The translations under genes were made by a program, and so were the position numbers. 24,757 nt of DNA from Oppiella nova (Eukaryota > Arthropoda > Arachnida > Sarcoptiformes > Oppiidae): assembly GCA_905397405.1 (NCBI GenBank), contig CAJPVJ010000460.1, positions 1 to 24,757 of the forward strand, written 5' to 3'. Under the pieces are notes generated by a model. The model made no database searches, was not told the origin of the DNA, and saw only the letters and a list, made by a program, of their open reading frames with translations. Shown here in pieces: positions 1-9,828 of this stretch (position 1 is the first letter of the stretch; every line of letters begins with the position of its first letter).

Positions 1-685
1 TATTTTCAAAATAATAAAGTTAATAATTTTAGGGTTAATACTTTAGCACATGCCTATATTTTTGAGTTCCGATGCTTATCTATTTAATCCATATAAGAAA
101 TAGTGCTTCGTTATCAGCCACAGTATATTTCAGTTTGCAACGATTCATTAATGATACTGTATTACATAACTTAATCTTAAGTTATAATCTTTGATATAAT
201 AGTTTAATTGTGGTTAGTATTCAGAAATCAAGAGATACAGTATTATACAGTATTATACAGTATTAATACAAACCTCATAAATGTGAAAATTAAAGACCCT
301 TTTCAACAATTGATACTGCAGTGAATGAAAATTTAATGAACTAGGTGGTCAGTGTGTAACATAGACTTTATTATAACTCGGAATTTACATATCGCTTGCA
401 TTTACAACATTTTATATAAACATTATTAAGCATTTCATTGTATGTTTAGACAAACATAATTATAAAAATATACATTTCATATTCTAATAAATAGATCACT
501 ACAATTCTGTAAATAGTTTTCATTCATTTCAAAGTATTGAACAGTTATCATTTATATCGAAAATTATTAAATAAGTATTTAGATTTAAAATGTTCACATT
601 TACAAGTGATTCAAATAACAATTATACAACTGTTTATAAAATGATATTTACATCTAATATAAGGTTAATACAGTATTACTTATAC
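1..685. other. AT-rich non-coding flank
   Basis: No exon-like stretch is visible on either strand. The region is very AT-rich and contains scattered CAGTATT words and a short tandem repeat near position 240. If the possible first exon at 686-869 is real, its downstream exons should lie here, but I cannot find any. Confidence 0.6.
237..265. repeat. 10-bp tandem repeat, about 3 copies
   Basis: The unit acagtattat is repeated almost three times without interruption. Related CAGTATT words recur nearby (about 670 and 733-750). It looks like a simple minisatellite; no function is implied. Confidence 0.8.
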
Positions 686-869
686 CTGTAGATATCAAAA
701 TTGAAACTAAGTCTAAATATTGATTTTGTTCGCAGTATTTCGCAGTATTCAGTAGATTTAGATTTTTGTTGTTCCAATCATATATTGTTTGGTACCCGAA
801 ATTTGAGACCAGATTCGGGTGTATGGTCCAAAAGTAGAATAGGAAGGTAATAGTAAGAACAAATTTCAT
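686..869 (-). CDS. possible first exon of a secreted protein
   Basis: An ATG at 867-869 opens a hydrophobic, signal-peptide-like start (MKFVLTITFLFYFW) followed by about 45 polar residues containing one cysteine. The reading frame runs to a strong splice donor, CAG|GTATAAGT, at 686/685, leaving phase 1. I see no matching acceptor or exon in the 685 bases left before the window edge, so the gene is either incomplete, has a long intron, or is a relic. The protein is not recognised. It is listed because a signal peptide ending at a good donor is more than chance would usually give, but confidence is low. Confidence 0.25.
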
Positions 870-1520
870 GTCGGTTTTAGCCGTTAGATGGCGATTACTG
901 TTATAATTCAATTAATTCATAGTTTCCAAACGGGATTTGATATCGCTATGCTGTAAAGCTTATACTGAGTCTAAAATCTGGCTCTATGACCACTGTGACC
1001 GGCACTTTGACCTGACCACGGGAAGTGACCTTCAATCGGGATAACGAAAATTCAATATTTTAAAAACTCATCTCGGGAACTACAAGGTCTAGAGTGATCA
1101 GACTCGGGGCAACTATTAAGTGAGTGTATAGGAATACTGCGCGTGTCGCCCAAACTTGCTTAAAGGGATACAAATAAATATTTTGTTCATAAACATTTTT
1201 GAAAATTAAAACACATTAAAAATTATTTGATTGGTTCATCATATAAATTTAATATTTTATTTATCAAGGTAACTATCCCCAAAAATTTTATATCACTACT
1301 AGTTTAAACAATTGACATTTATATGATAGCGCAAAATATTATTTTAGTATTTAGTTAAGCTAATAATTTTATTTAAAAAATGGCTCACGAATTTTAAAGT
1401 TTAAATGATTCATATTTATTTCATGCGATTTGTTATCAATAAATTTAATTACTATAAAATAAATTTATTAGATAATTACTTATGTAACATGGATAATTTA
1501 TAAACTGTATTTTAAATTGT
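870..1520. other. intergenic region with a GC-richer island
   Basis: Mostly AT-rich, but about 960-1160 is clearly richer in GC and has no open frame on either strand. It contains a cluster of TGACC words and could be a decayed repeat or regulatory DNA. The remainder (1160-1520) is featureless AT-rich sequence flanking the lectin gene's 3' end. Confidence 0.5.
987..1030. promoter_or_regulatory. cluster of five TGACC words
   Basis: TGACC occurs at 987-991, 996-1000, 1008-1012, 1013-1017 and 1026-1030. TGACC(T) is the reverse complement of the nuclear-receptor half-site (A)GGTCA. All five are in the same orientation with irregular spacing. It lies about 120 bp upstream of the possible secreted exon at 686-869. 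Function is inference only. Confidence 0.2.
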
Positions 1521-2469
1521 CTATGTCATTCGTTTCCAAACACGAATCGCCATATTTCGAGGCCTAACCTCACCACCTGATGTATAATATCTACGACAAT
1601 AACTCTGTTCAGAAACAAAACCCCCTGACCACGCATAATCACTGAATCCGATAACAGGAATAGTTATATTATTAGGACAATTAATACCCGTCTGAAAATG
1701 CAATTCCATATTGGTAATCCTTGGTGCATTCTCAGATTGAACATTTCCAAATGTATCAGCCCCGCCACCATCAGCCCGAAAAAATAAGCCAGCATAATCG
1801 GGCGATACATCTTTCCACGTCATCCATGGCCACAGATCTGTTGGTGTTTTATCTTTCGGGAATTGTACGTATATAAAGCCTATAGGAAATGGATTCTTCA
1901 AGCTATTCAACAATGTTTTCTGTAGTTGCGCGATTGACCATGTTTGAAGTTTTTGACACGCAACCAGATTCTTACGTGCGCAGGGTACATCTGACCATTT
2001 CCCAAATGCGGTTTCATCAGATACTATTTGCACACATTCATCAGTTTTATTTTTAGGACTACCCGTTGCCCAGTTTGAATAAACAAGGTCCGTATTGTCG
2101 TCCCATACGTATTTGTTAGTGACATACTTTAGCCCGATCCAAACGTCATTGATAATTTTATGAGTTTTGAATAAGTTTGCTATGAAATCTTGATCCTCGC
2201 CATACCGAATTGTGATCAAATCAGCAGTGTCACTCTGGTTCATGCAAAATGTTTCAGCATCAGGGTAATTTTGTAGTCCAACCGTGTCAAATATCTTGAA
2301 ACATTTTTCATCCTTATATGGCTCCCAATCACCACATGGTTTGTCAACATTTCTAGCCTTTACTATACATTAAGTATATTTTAATTAGTTAATAGTATAA
2401 ATTAAAATTTAGTATATTACCTGAATACAAGTAAAATAAAGTTAAATACATAAAATGGATGTAGTTCAT
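1521..2469 (-). CDS. secreted C-type lectin with phage gp10-like C-terminal domain
   Basis: There are two exons: 2421-2469 (signal peptide MNYIHFMYLTLFYLYS) and 1521-2362, joined across a 58-bp intron (CAG|GTAATA ... TATAG). The phases agree and give 296 residues. Residues 26-152 form a C-type lectin-like domain, with cysteines at 26, 37, 56, 126, 144 and 152, the WIGL core, an NWATGSPKN segment where carbohydrate-binding lectins have EPN/QPD, and KWSDVPC as the WND-like motif. A short helical linker (158-174) follows. Residues about 175-296 resemble the C-terminal domain of phage T4 baseplate protein gp10 and tail-collar proteins: PIGFIYVQFP, LWPWMTWKDVS, YAGLFFRADGGGA and the closing RPRNMAIRVWKR. 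It is probably extracellular and binds carbohydrate. The exon 1 assignment is from splice signals only. Confidence 0.8.
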
Positions 2470-3396
2470 TTTGAATGTTATTTTTCTTACTGAAATAATA
2501 GTATTTTATATTAATTACACAGATTTTATATAGAATGTCGTATGGGAATATAGCAACATGTTATTAGTAATCTAATAGGATCTATGTGAATTTATATATA
2601 TAGTGTATATTTTGCCAATTTACAACTTATTATAATTTTGAAATGTGTGCAAAATTTAATCTTAATTTTTAAAATAAAGATATAAATATAAATATAAATA
2701 TTATATATATAAATATAAGTATAAATATAAATAAATATTAATTTTTACTATTTTTATACACAAATAATCATGATTATTTTTAATTTCTACATAATAGGAT
2801 ATTAGATTATGTTATCTAGTTTTGATGAATACAAACATATTGTGAATTCTCGATGAGAATGATGTGACAAATGAAGACATTGAACATAGAGTGCAATCTG
2901 CACTCAAACTCTATTAGATCATCACTTTCTAAATATTACTTCAATATAAGTTATATCTTACCTAAAAATAGCACTTATTTCTAATGTTACCAATCGGTTA
3001 AAAGTGTGAATTATATTTTATAAACTAAATGTAAAACTAAACAAACATTAAGAGTAAATCAAATAAATAAAATAAGTTTATTATTTTTCTATATACTGTA
3101 TCTTAAGAAAAAATTAAGTCTTATGGATTTAACTTTATACATAAGTTATAATACCGGTATAATAAACTTTAATTTAAATTGTTACTTTTATTAAGTTTTT
3201 ATTAATTAAGGTTTGTCAAATGTCTTTTATAAATCATATCATAAGATCTTACATTTTATTCATAATAATAGGCAATATTTCATTATTACCGGTATAGTGC
3301 ACACGATATAAAAACAATTATTTTAAATTTATTACTCAAATGAATTACAGAATAATCAGAATAATAACCAAACAAATGGTTTAAAATATTAAGCAT
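2470..3396. other. AT-rich intergenic region
   Basis: No gene is visible. It holds the upstream side of the lectin gene, an AT-rich simple repeat (2681-2740) and two palindromic accggt sites (near 3154 and 3289). It ends at the last codon of the split zinc-finger gene. Confidence 0.6.
2681..2740. repeat. AT-rich simple repeat (ataaat-type)
   Basis: Runs of tataaa and aaatat repeat with small variations over about 60 bases. This is an ordinary low-complexity tract. Confidence 0.7.
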
Positions 3397-3663
3397 TCAT
3401 TTGTCTTTAGGTTTTATGCGATGGATTTCTATCTTATGTTTCTTCATAACAGTCTTATACGTGGTTTCAAAGCGACAGTCCTTCCAATCGCATTGAATGA
3501 CTTTCCCCTCGTGTCGACTCATATGCCTCTTAAACGTCCCAAAGTCTTGATCTGTTGTCCACATTCAGGACATTCGCATACGAAAGGCTTATTAGTGGTG
3601 TGTTTAGTCATATGAAAAGATACCATAAGCCTGGAGCTCGTGAACTGACAACCGGGCCATTCG
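3397..3663 (-). pseudogene. distal (C-terminal) part of the split zinc-finger gene
   Basis: On the minus strand this reads the second half of one C2H2 finger (EWPGCQF ... HMTKH), then a TNKPFVC linker into a finger starting CECPECGQQ, then CDWKDC ... HKIEIH, and ends RIKPKDK with a stop at 3397-3399. It continues the protein encoded at 4568-6108, which stops at the matching residues CDWPG; the intervening DNA is a LINE insertion. A single-base length difference near 3535-3545 shifts the frame inside the penultimate finger, so the piece is decayed as well as separated. Fingers 12-14 of the parental protein can be counted here. Confidence 0.8.
3652..3663. repeat. left target-site duplication of the LINE
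   Basis: ccgggccattcg at this position matches ccgggccaatcg at 4568-4579 with one mismatch. On the minus strand both encode the WPG part of a zinc finger. This is the expected target-site duplication bracketing a retrotransposed LINE. Confidence 0.75.
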
Positions 3664-4567
3664 TCAACATTAAAGTCATTATTCTGTCGGACTCTCAGAG
3701 CGCTCTAAATGCTATCAAACAGTTTAGAAATTCTCATCCTTTGGTCGAAGAGATCAAAAGACTCATCAGTTATTGTGGTGATAGACTGACACTCCATATG
3801 AAGTGGATTAGAGGCCACACAGACATCGCTGGCAATGAGAGGGCCGACAAATTGGCTAAAAGTGGCGCCGATTTAAGTCCAATGGATTCGATATACGACT
3901 CGTTTCCGCTGTCTTTCGCTAAGAATCAATTCAAAAGTGTTTTGTATAACGAATGGGAGGACTGGTGGAGGACTACAACCAAAGCTTCGCAAACCAAAGA
4001 CTTCATACCGAATATAAAACACAGACTCGACTGCAAGACATTGTCACCAAATTATGTGATCACTCAATACCTCTCAGGACACGGAAACTTCAATTCATAC
4101 CTAAAGCGTTTCCATTTGACATCAAGTGATATGTGTCTCTGTGGTGAAGACATAGAGACACCAATTCATGTGATATATTACTGCAAACTATACGCCGAAC
4201 AGAGGTTTCCGTTCCTCAACGCTATTCATCGAAGGGGTCACTCATTCATACCATTGGATCAACTCATTAGTGACCAAAACTTATACAAACAATTGATTCA
4301 ATTCTTAAAACAGATTAAGTTCTGATTTCAAACTTATTTTTAAGTTTAAGTCATCAATAATTACATTTCATTTCAAATAATTTCATTGTATATAGAATTG
4401 TCTTTTTTTTCAAACTTTTTATAAGATTTAGTAGTTTAATAGGAATTCATTGTTATTTTAGTCAAACAAATGAACATTTAATATGTGTTAAGGTTTTTGT
4501 ATTTTTATTTTGGAGCAAAAACCGACTCTTAATTTCATTTAATAAACAAAACAAAACAAAACAAAAT
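3664..4567 (+). mobile_element. 5'-truncated non-LTR retrotransposon (LINE) insertion
   Basis: The insert runs from the left target-site duplication to an A-rich tail of about five AAAAC units at 4543-4567, which directly abuts the right duplication. It contains only the 3' end of the LINE: the end of the RNase H domain, the C-terminal region and about 215 bases of 3' UTR. Severe 5' truncation with an A-rich tail and a 12-bp target duplication is the standard product of target-primed reverse transcription. An RNase H domain after reverse transcriptase fits the I, R1 or LOA groups; I cannot choose between them. It lies antisense to the zinc-finger gene it interrupts. Confidence 0.85.
3666..4325 (+). 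CDS. LINE ORF2 remnant: RNase H domain end and C-terminal tail
   Basis: The open frame of about 219 residues begins with IILSDSQSALNAIK, the third catalytic aspartate region of RNase H, and continues to WIRGHTDIAGNERADKLAK, carrying the His and the final catalytic Asp. The first two catalytic acidic residues are upstream of the truncation and absent. A C-terminal Cys/His motif follows (CLCGEDIETPIHVIYYC), matching the CxC...H...C region common in R1- and I-like ORF2 proteins. It ends with TGA at 4323-4325. The frame is open but cannot make an active enzyme alone; an open frame suggests a fairly recent insertion. Confidence 0.85.
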   Translation, partial: NIKVIILSDSQSALNAIKQFRNSHPLVEEIKRLISYCGDRLTLHMKWIRGHTDIAGNERADKLAKSGADLSPMDSIYDSFPLSFAKNQFKSVLYNEWEDWWRTTTKASQTKDFIPNIKHRLDCKTLSPNYVITQYLSGHGNFNSYLKRFHLTSSDMCLCGEDIETPIHVIYYCKLYAEQRFPFLNAIHRRGHSFIPLDQLISDQNLYKQLIQFLKQIKF

Positions 4568-6108
4568 CCGGGCCAATCGCACGATAACTTCGGGCTACTG
4601 TGGCTAATAGCGTGTGAGCGCACATTACCAGGATTATTGGCTGTATATTCACATCCAGGCCAATGACACGCAAATACACGACCCGAGTGTGTGATCATGT
4701 GATTAGGCAAACAATTAGCCGATTTGAAGGTCAGATCGCATCCCGGTTCCGGACATTTGACCCGTTGGCCAGCATTTGTATGACTTGTTTTATGTAACGT
4801 TAAGTAGTTTTTAGTTTTGAACCGTTTATTACAGTCGCCATAATCGCAAACAAATGGTTTCAGATTTTGGTGAACAGCAGTGATGTGTCTATTAAGCTGT
4901 GATGGGGTGTAAAACCGTTGACCACATCCCGGATGAGTGCACTCGTGGGGTCGGACGCCGTTATGTTTGTTCATATGTACGTCCAGACTATACTTCGTTA
5001 TACACTCGAAGTCACATCCATTTACTGAACACTTGAATGGTTTGTTCGCCGAATGGAGTAAACGATGGCTCTTAAGGCCGTGTAGTTTCTTAAAGCCCTT
5101 CCCGCAGCCAATGAAAGGGCACTTAAAGCGGATCTCTGACGCCTGTCTTGAATGCCTGTCAGCGAAGTGTGTATTCAAGTCATTCACTGAAATACATATC
5201 TCTTGGCATGATTTGATATTGCATTCAAAGATGTTTCTGACGTTATGTACACTTTTGATGTGTTCAATGAGATCCGACTTAAGACTGGATGTATAGCCGC
5301 AGTATTGAAACATACATTTGAACTGACAATCAGTTTGCGGTGAACTGAATGCTTCGGAGGAATGGCTTTTGAAGTGAATTTCAAAACACTGTTTAGTTTT
5401 AAACCTTTGTCGACAGCCTCTGAAGTGACAGATAAATGTTGTGTCAGTTTTGCCAATTGGCTTATCAGTAGACTTCTGCACGACTGGTCTATTAGTCTGA
5501 GAATTTGTGGCCAACTCTTCATTTGATGTTTTGTTTGAATGTTTGGACTTCATGTGTGATATCATGTCATCTCCAGAAGTGAACAATTGATGACACGATT
5601 CATAACTGCATTCATAAATGTTGTCAATATTGTGGACACTCTTCATGTGATTAAACAACACTTTCTTATCAGTGAAAGTGAGCTCACATTCAGTGACCAA
5701 ACATTTGATACTAATATTTGAATCCATTTCTCGTCTCATATTCCTCTTCAGTGAAGAAGTACTCAATCGTTGATTACTTTTCACTCTCTTTGACACCACT
5801 TCTGATTCAATTGATTCCTCACAAGTGCTGACCAATTGTTTGCGTGTTGTCTGACGTGTCTTCTGATCCAATGGTTCCCGACTTTGCATGCGTTGAGTGA
5901 ATGTCTTGTAACGGGTGTCCAACTGATCCAACAAATCAAAAGTCTGTTTATTTTGATCACAAAAACAATTGGTTTTCAAATCCAATGAATATTTTCGCAA
6001 ATTTTCTAACATTTCATTCAATTGTCTCTCAAATGATAACTCATTTAAAAGTCTCTTATTTTCTTCACTCAACTCTTCCACCAAATCATTGATCAGTATT
6101 TCAGACAT
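4462..6108 (-). CDS. C2H2 zinc-finger protein, truncated by LINE insertion
   Basis: Start ATG at 6106-6108. Residues 1-45 form an amphipathic, probably coiled-coil N-terminus (INDLVEELSEENKRLLNELS) shared with the paralogue at 22441. Residues 50-133 are a polar linker with a basic KR-rich patch. Eleven complete C2H2 fingers follow from residue 136 to about 503, mostly TFIIIA-like with four residues between the cysteines, ending with a CHWPGC finger. A twelfth begins CDWPG at residue 514, and there host coding stops: the last 34 residues are translated from the antisense strand of the LINE. The missing remainder is found at 3397-3663. It was probably a nuclear DNA- or RNA-binding protein. The interrupted gene may still make an 11-finger protein, or be a pseudogene. 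The single exon suggests a possible retrocopy. Confidence 0.8.
   Translation of the reverse strand: MSEILINDLVEELSEENKRLLNELSFERQLNEMLENLRKYSLDLKTNCFCDQNKQTFDLLDQLDTRYKTFTQRMQSREPLDQKTRQTTRKQLVSTCEESIESEVVSKRVKSNQRLSTSSLKRNMRREMDSNISIKCLVTECELTFTDKKVLFNHMKSVHNIDNIYECSYESCHQLFTSGDDMISHMKSKHSNKTSNEELATNSQTNRPVVQKSTDKPIGKTDTTFICHFRGCRQRFKTKQCFEIHFKSHSSEAFSSPQTDCQFKCMFQYCGYTSSLKSDLIEHIKSVHNVRNIFECNIKSCQEICISVNDLNTHFADRHSRQASEIRFKCPFIGCGKGFKKLHGLKSHRLLHSANKPFKCSVNGCDFECITKYSLDVHMNKHNGVRPHECTHPGCGQRFYTPSQLNRHITAVHQNLKPFVCDYGDCNKRFKTKNYLTLHKTSHTNAGQRVKCPEPGCDLTFKSANCLPNHMITHSGRVFACHWPGCEYTANNPGNVRSHAISHSSPKLSCDWPGFCFVLFCLLNEIKSRFLLQNKNTKTLTHIKCSFV
4568..4579. repeat. right target-site duplication of the LINE
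   Basis: ccgggccaatcg lies directly after the A-rich LINE tail and pairs with 3652-3663. It is the last undisturbed coding sequence of finger 12 on the minus strand. Confidence 0.75.
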
Positions 6109-6459
6109 TGTTTTCCTAATCTTCAGTCAAATGAACACAAAATCTATTATTAATTGCATTCAAAATGCAAATCAAATTCACTTCACATTCAGTGAAACTG
6201 TTTGTCAACAAATGCACGACTTTTGCATACATTTCACACAAATTATGTTCAAAACTACAATCCATAGAAAATACAAACTTTAAAACTTTTGAATATGAAT
6301 AAAATATAATTACCGCTAAATTATAATTTATTTTAATTGAATTTTTATAATTATATCACAAATAAATTTATTTACAACTAATTATACGAAATATTATTTA
6401 TCTCTTTATAATAACATCCAATAAAATCACAAAACTATATCACAGATAGCCTTCCCTTT
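6109..6459. other. AT-rich spacer between zinc-finger loci
   Basis: This is upstream of the zinc-finger gene and downstream of the degenerate fragment at 6460-6727. No exon is visible; short frames here have no family features. Confidence 0.6.
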
Positions 6460-6727
6460 CTAATTGTGAGTATTCATGTGTTTCGTTAACAAACTCTTGA
6501 GTCTTGAAGCGAATCCACAGCCAATGACCGCACATTTGAACGCCTTTTCCGACGAATGTATCTTCAAATGTAACTTCAAATCCATTTTCCGTATAAACTG
6601 TTTCCCGCATTCAGGCCAATGACACGACAACTTCACAGCCTTCCCATAGCATTCAAATAGACTAACATATGGGTCGCGACATTCCCCTTATGATTGCTCC
6701 GATACCCACACTGTGTCACACATTTTC
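6460..6727 (-). pseudogene. degenerate C-terminal zinc-finger fragment
   Basis: On the minus strand one frame gives CVTQCGYRSNHKGNVATH, a near-complete C2H2 finger. A second frame gives CHWPECGKQF ... HLKIH and CAVIGCGFAS ... HMNTHN followed by a stop at 6460-6462. The two frames meet around 6640-6660, so there is one frameshift. No start codon or N-terminal half is present. The CHWPECG and CAVIGCG style matches the neighbouring zinc-finger gene, so this is a truncated tandem relative. Confidence 0.75.
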
Positions 6728-6881
6728 ACAACTAATCTGATCTTCAATTCAATTCAAAATCACTTTTAATTCAATTGTTTTTACTTTCGTTTTTCCATAG
6801 AAAACGCATACAAAATAAGTTTTAAAAACTTTTATTTGAGAATAAATTAAATAAATGTCCAGAACTTGAATAAAGTGATCA
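6728..6881. other. short intergenic gap
   Basis: AT-rich; contains an aataaatt stretch just past the 3' end of the GMC gene on the minus strand. No gene seen. Confidence 0.5.
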
Positions 6882-8996
6882 TCAAATGAGTTGATAGTCT
6901 TCGGCGACCATTTGTGAGCACATCTCTCCGATCATAATCGCCGCCGCATTTGTGTTACTGTTTGGCAATTGAGGCATAACTGACGCGTCGCACACCCGCA
7001 CCCCCGACAACCCCTTAACCCTCAGTCGGGGGTCAACCACCACATCATCCCTGCGGACATCACCCATACGACAGGTGCCCACGTCGTGGTACACACTATA
7101 CGCCACTTGTCTTATGTGACAACTTATGTATGGATCGCATTCATAGAGATATCTGCTGTTAGGACAGGCACTACAGCCTGGTATGGGTCGCACCGGCACT
7201 AAATACTTGGCCAGTGATGACCTTTCAATAAAATAGAGTATATTCCTCACAACTTCTACGTAATCTTCAAAGTCTTGCGGATGTGATAAGAATTGCGGAC
7301 TAAATACGGGATAAACGTATGGATTGTTTGACTGGAGATACAGTGAGCCATGACTTCTAACTCTCTGTAAAGTAGGCATAAATTGGAGGTAATGTCTGCC
7401 CGAATAGGCACTCAAGTAGTCCGTCCACTCGACCACATTTTCGTAGGCCTGTGCTGTTTGTCGGACATCTTTAGGCATTAACCTCATCCGTGTCTCAACG
7501 CTAATGTTAGGCCAGTCTTTGTCGGGATTTGATTCGGTGTTCATATAAGTCAATGCATTGTAGTATTGAGTCAAAGGCCCCGTTCCACTCGTGAAGTACT
7601 CGTATTCATTGTCTACAGTGAGGGCACCGGCATCTAGTTGTTGGCTCACTGTTACCAATTGGGATTCATCTTTGATTATCATAAATATATCACTTCGCGC
7701 ATGATTTTGGAGGTTCTGTCCCACCGGTAGGTCAGCCAACACTGGTATTGACAGCTGCTGTAAGTGCTGTTTGGGTCCAATGCCTGACAACATCAGCAGT
7801 TGTGGTGAATTGATGGACCCTTTCATTCAAATCAATTAAATTAATTTGTTATTCATTATCAATAAAACTAATCTTAAATTACCGGCGGATACGATCACCT
7901 CTTTCCTGGCATTTACCACATGTTTGACACCATTCCTAATAAACTCAACACCGGTTGCCGTCCGACCACTGAATAATACTTTCACTACCAGTGCGTCGGT
8001 CACTATATCCAAGTTATTCGGGTGTCTATTGGGGTCTATGTATGCGTTGGATGTACTTGACCTAGTACCTCTACCACTAATAAATGTCTGTATAATAGCT
8101 GTCCCCAACTGTACAGGGCCATTAATATCAGTGGTACGGTATCCCAATTCATTCATAGCTTTCTCATATAAATTAAAAATAGGATCCGGATTACGCCATG
8201 TGCTGATCTGCACCGGACCATCAGTCCCATGATAACCAGGGTTTGCATCAACTATATTGTGATCCGTATTGTTCTCATATCTCTTAAAATATGGCAAAAC
8301 CTGACCATAACTCCAACCAATGGCACCGAACTCTTGAACCCAATAGTCATAATCCCTTCGATTGCCTCTATTGAAGACCATTGAGTTTAGTTGAGACGTT
8401 CCGCCCAACACTCGACCCCTTTTTGGCATTAATATCACTTCAATCAATATCCTCGCTAATTGTTTTTCAATTACATTGTCTCCCATAATGGCAACAAGGT
8501 CAGTATTAATTTTAAATATATTTGTCATACCTGTGCTCGGGTATAACTCTACCCTTCCAGCCCACACCGACCCTTTGTTCAGCGTTAGTGTAATTCCAAT
8601 CGTAGACCGTATTGAGCACCAGATTGGCCATCGCCGGTAAGTCGTTGGTAAGGCTGGCGGCGCCTCCCGCCTCCAAACACAGCACTTTCACACCGGGAAT
8701 CTGACTACAGCGTTAGTGTAATTCCAATCGTAGACCGTATTGAGCACCAGATTGGCCATCGCCGGTAAGTCGTTGGTAAGGCTGGCGGCGCCTCCCGCCT
8801 CCAAACACAGCACTTTCACACCGGGAATCTGACTCAGCCTACCGGCCACTACTGAACCCGCAGATCCCGATCCCACGACTATAAAGTCGTACACATCTCG
8901 AGAGCGGTCTCTACTTGTGGTTAATCTATGATTGAAATCATTTCGTAATATTAATATCGAAACAGTTATTAATTTTATCGATAAACTGGTTGACAT
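6882..8996 (-). CDS. GMC-family FAD oxidoreductase (glucose/choline dehydrogenase-like)
   Basis: There are three exons: 8531-8996, 7883-8418 and 6882-7819. Both introns are short: 112 bp (CACAG|GTATGA ... AAAAG) and 63 bp (GCCG|GTAATT ... GAAAG). Removing one copy of the 128-nt duplication in exon 1 gives exactly 1812 nt, or 603 residues, with all phases matching. Seen in order: a hydrophobic N-terminal segment; YDFIVVGSGSAG (FAD-binding GxGxxG, about residue 35); GRVLGGTSQLNSMVFNRGN (GMC signature 1); SAGSINSPQLLMLSGIG (signature 2, across intron 2); and near the C-terminus the active-site His in VYHDVGTCRMG and Asn in NSNTNAAA. This family oxidises alcohols, sugars or choline with FAD; arthropod members are often secreted and act in cuticle or ecdysone metabolism. 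The substrate cannot be predicted. As written the duplication shifts the frame. Confidence 0.9.
8580..8834. repeat. exact tandem duplication in GMC exon 1, offset 128
   Basis: Bases 8580-8706 are repeated identically at 8708-8834 (127 nt each), separated by one extra base, a, at 8707. The unit encodes SQIPGVKVLCLEAGG through VYDWNYTNA on the minus strand. As 128 is not a multiple of three, the second unit is out of frame. The identity and the 127+1 length point to an overlap written twice during assembly rather than a biological duplication. Confidence 0.9.
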
Positions 8997-9828
8997 TTCG
9001 TTTTGTACTAGCAAGGTTTTAATTATTTCAGGTGTTATGTCATGTACGCTGAGCTATAATTTTGCTAATTATTACAACTATTATTATGTAGAGAAATTTG
9101 TGCTTATATTTTAAATTATTTTGTAAACAAATGTGGGTTAAAAATATGTTTCAACTAAAATTGGTAAGTATTAAACTCAGTTTGTATCAAATTGTCTGTT
9201 AATCAAGTACATTTACAGGTGACTTACACAACCGTTAATAACGTTTAATTTGATTTACTTTTAGATTAAGTTACTATCTTTTTAGTATCAAGATTAAATT
9301 AATTACAAATTCATTTATAAGTTAATTTATTTTATTACTAAATAGGCTCTTAATTTACTACAGTTAAAATTATATGCGTTAATTTTCCTTACATAATGAA
9401 TTTAATTTAAATAGATTATATGCATTTGATTTCTATAGATTTGTCAAATAATTCACAAAATAAATATTTTTTACAAAAACCAAATAAGTTGAGTCTTCGC
9501 CGACTATTTGTATTACTAAATGAGTTGTGGTTTAATAAAAATAATTATTACTATTTCTGTTATTAGAATAATTAAAATTATTTCTAAATACTTTAAATAT
9601 GTATTAACTACTAAATACTGAATATACAAAATAAATTTTAATGTGTACTCAGTTGTGAAAACAAAAAAAACAATAAAAGAATTAATAGCGATTTTGATTG
9701 CTGCAATAATAAAGCATTAACTTAAAAATATTTTAGTATTAATGTTAATTGAATAAAACTATTTTAGACTACATTTTGACTTATATTAAAATTAATTAGC
9801 AATTATTTCTCAACATTGTGTGTATAAA
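8997..9828. other. AT-rich intergenic region between GMC and DEG/ENaC-like gene 1
   Basis: Divergent spacer holding the 5' sides of both genes. No exon or recognisable element is seen; it is very AT-rich with several aataaa-like words in no useful position. Confidence 0.6.

Noticed and set aside
1521-2469. Prophage or bacterial contamination suggested by the gp10-like domain
   Set aside because: Signal peptide, intron, fused animal lectin domain and surrounding AT-rich intron-bearing genes show a host gene.
3421-3615. Plus-strand frame at the left of the LINE
   Set aside because: Antisense to the distal zinc-finger piece; LINE homology begins only after the target duplication.
4937-5296. 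Open frame on the plus strand within the zinc-finger gene
   Set aside because: Antisense shadow of the C2H2 coding sequence; no family features of its own.
5184-5522. Second minus-strand frame inside the zinc-finger gene
   Set aside because: Out-of-frame shadow; the finger frame explains the sequence.
7846-8232. Plus-strand open frame of 128 codons
   Set aside because: Antisense to GMC exon 2, which has clear signatures on the minus strand.
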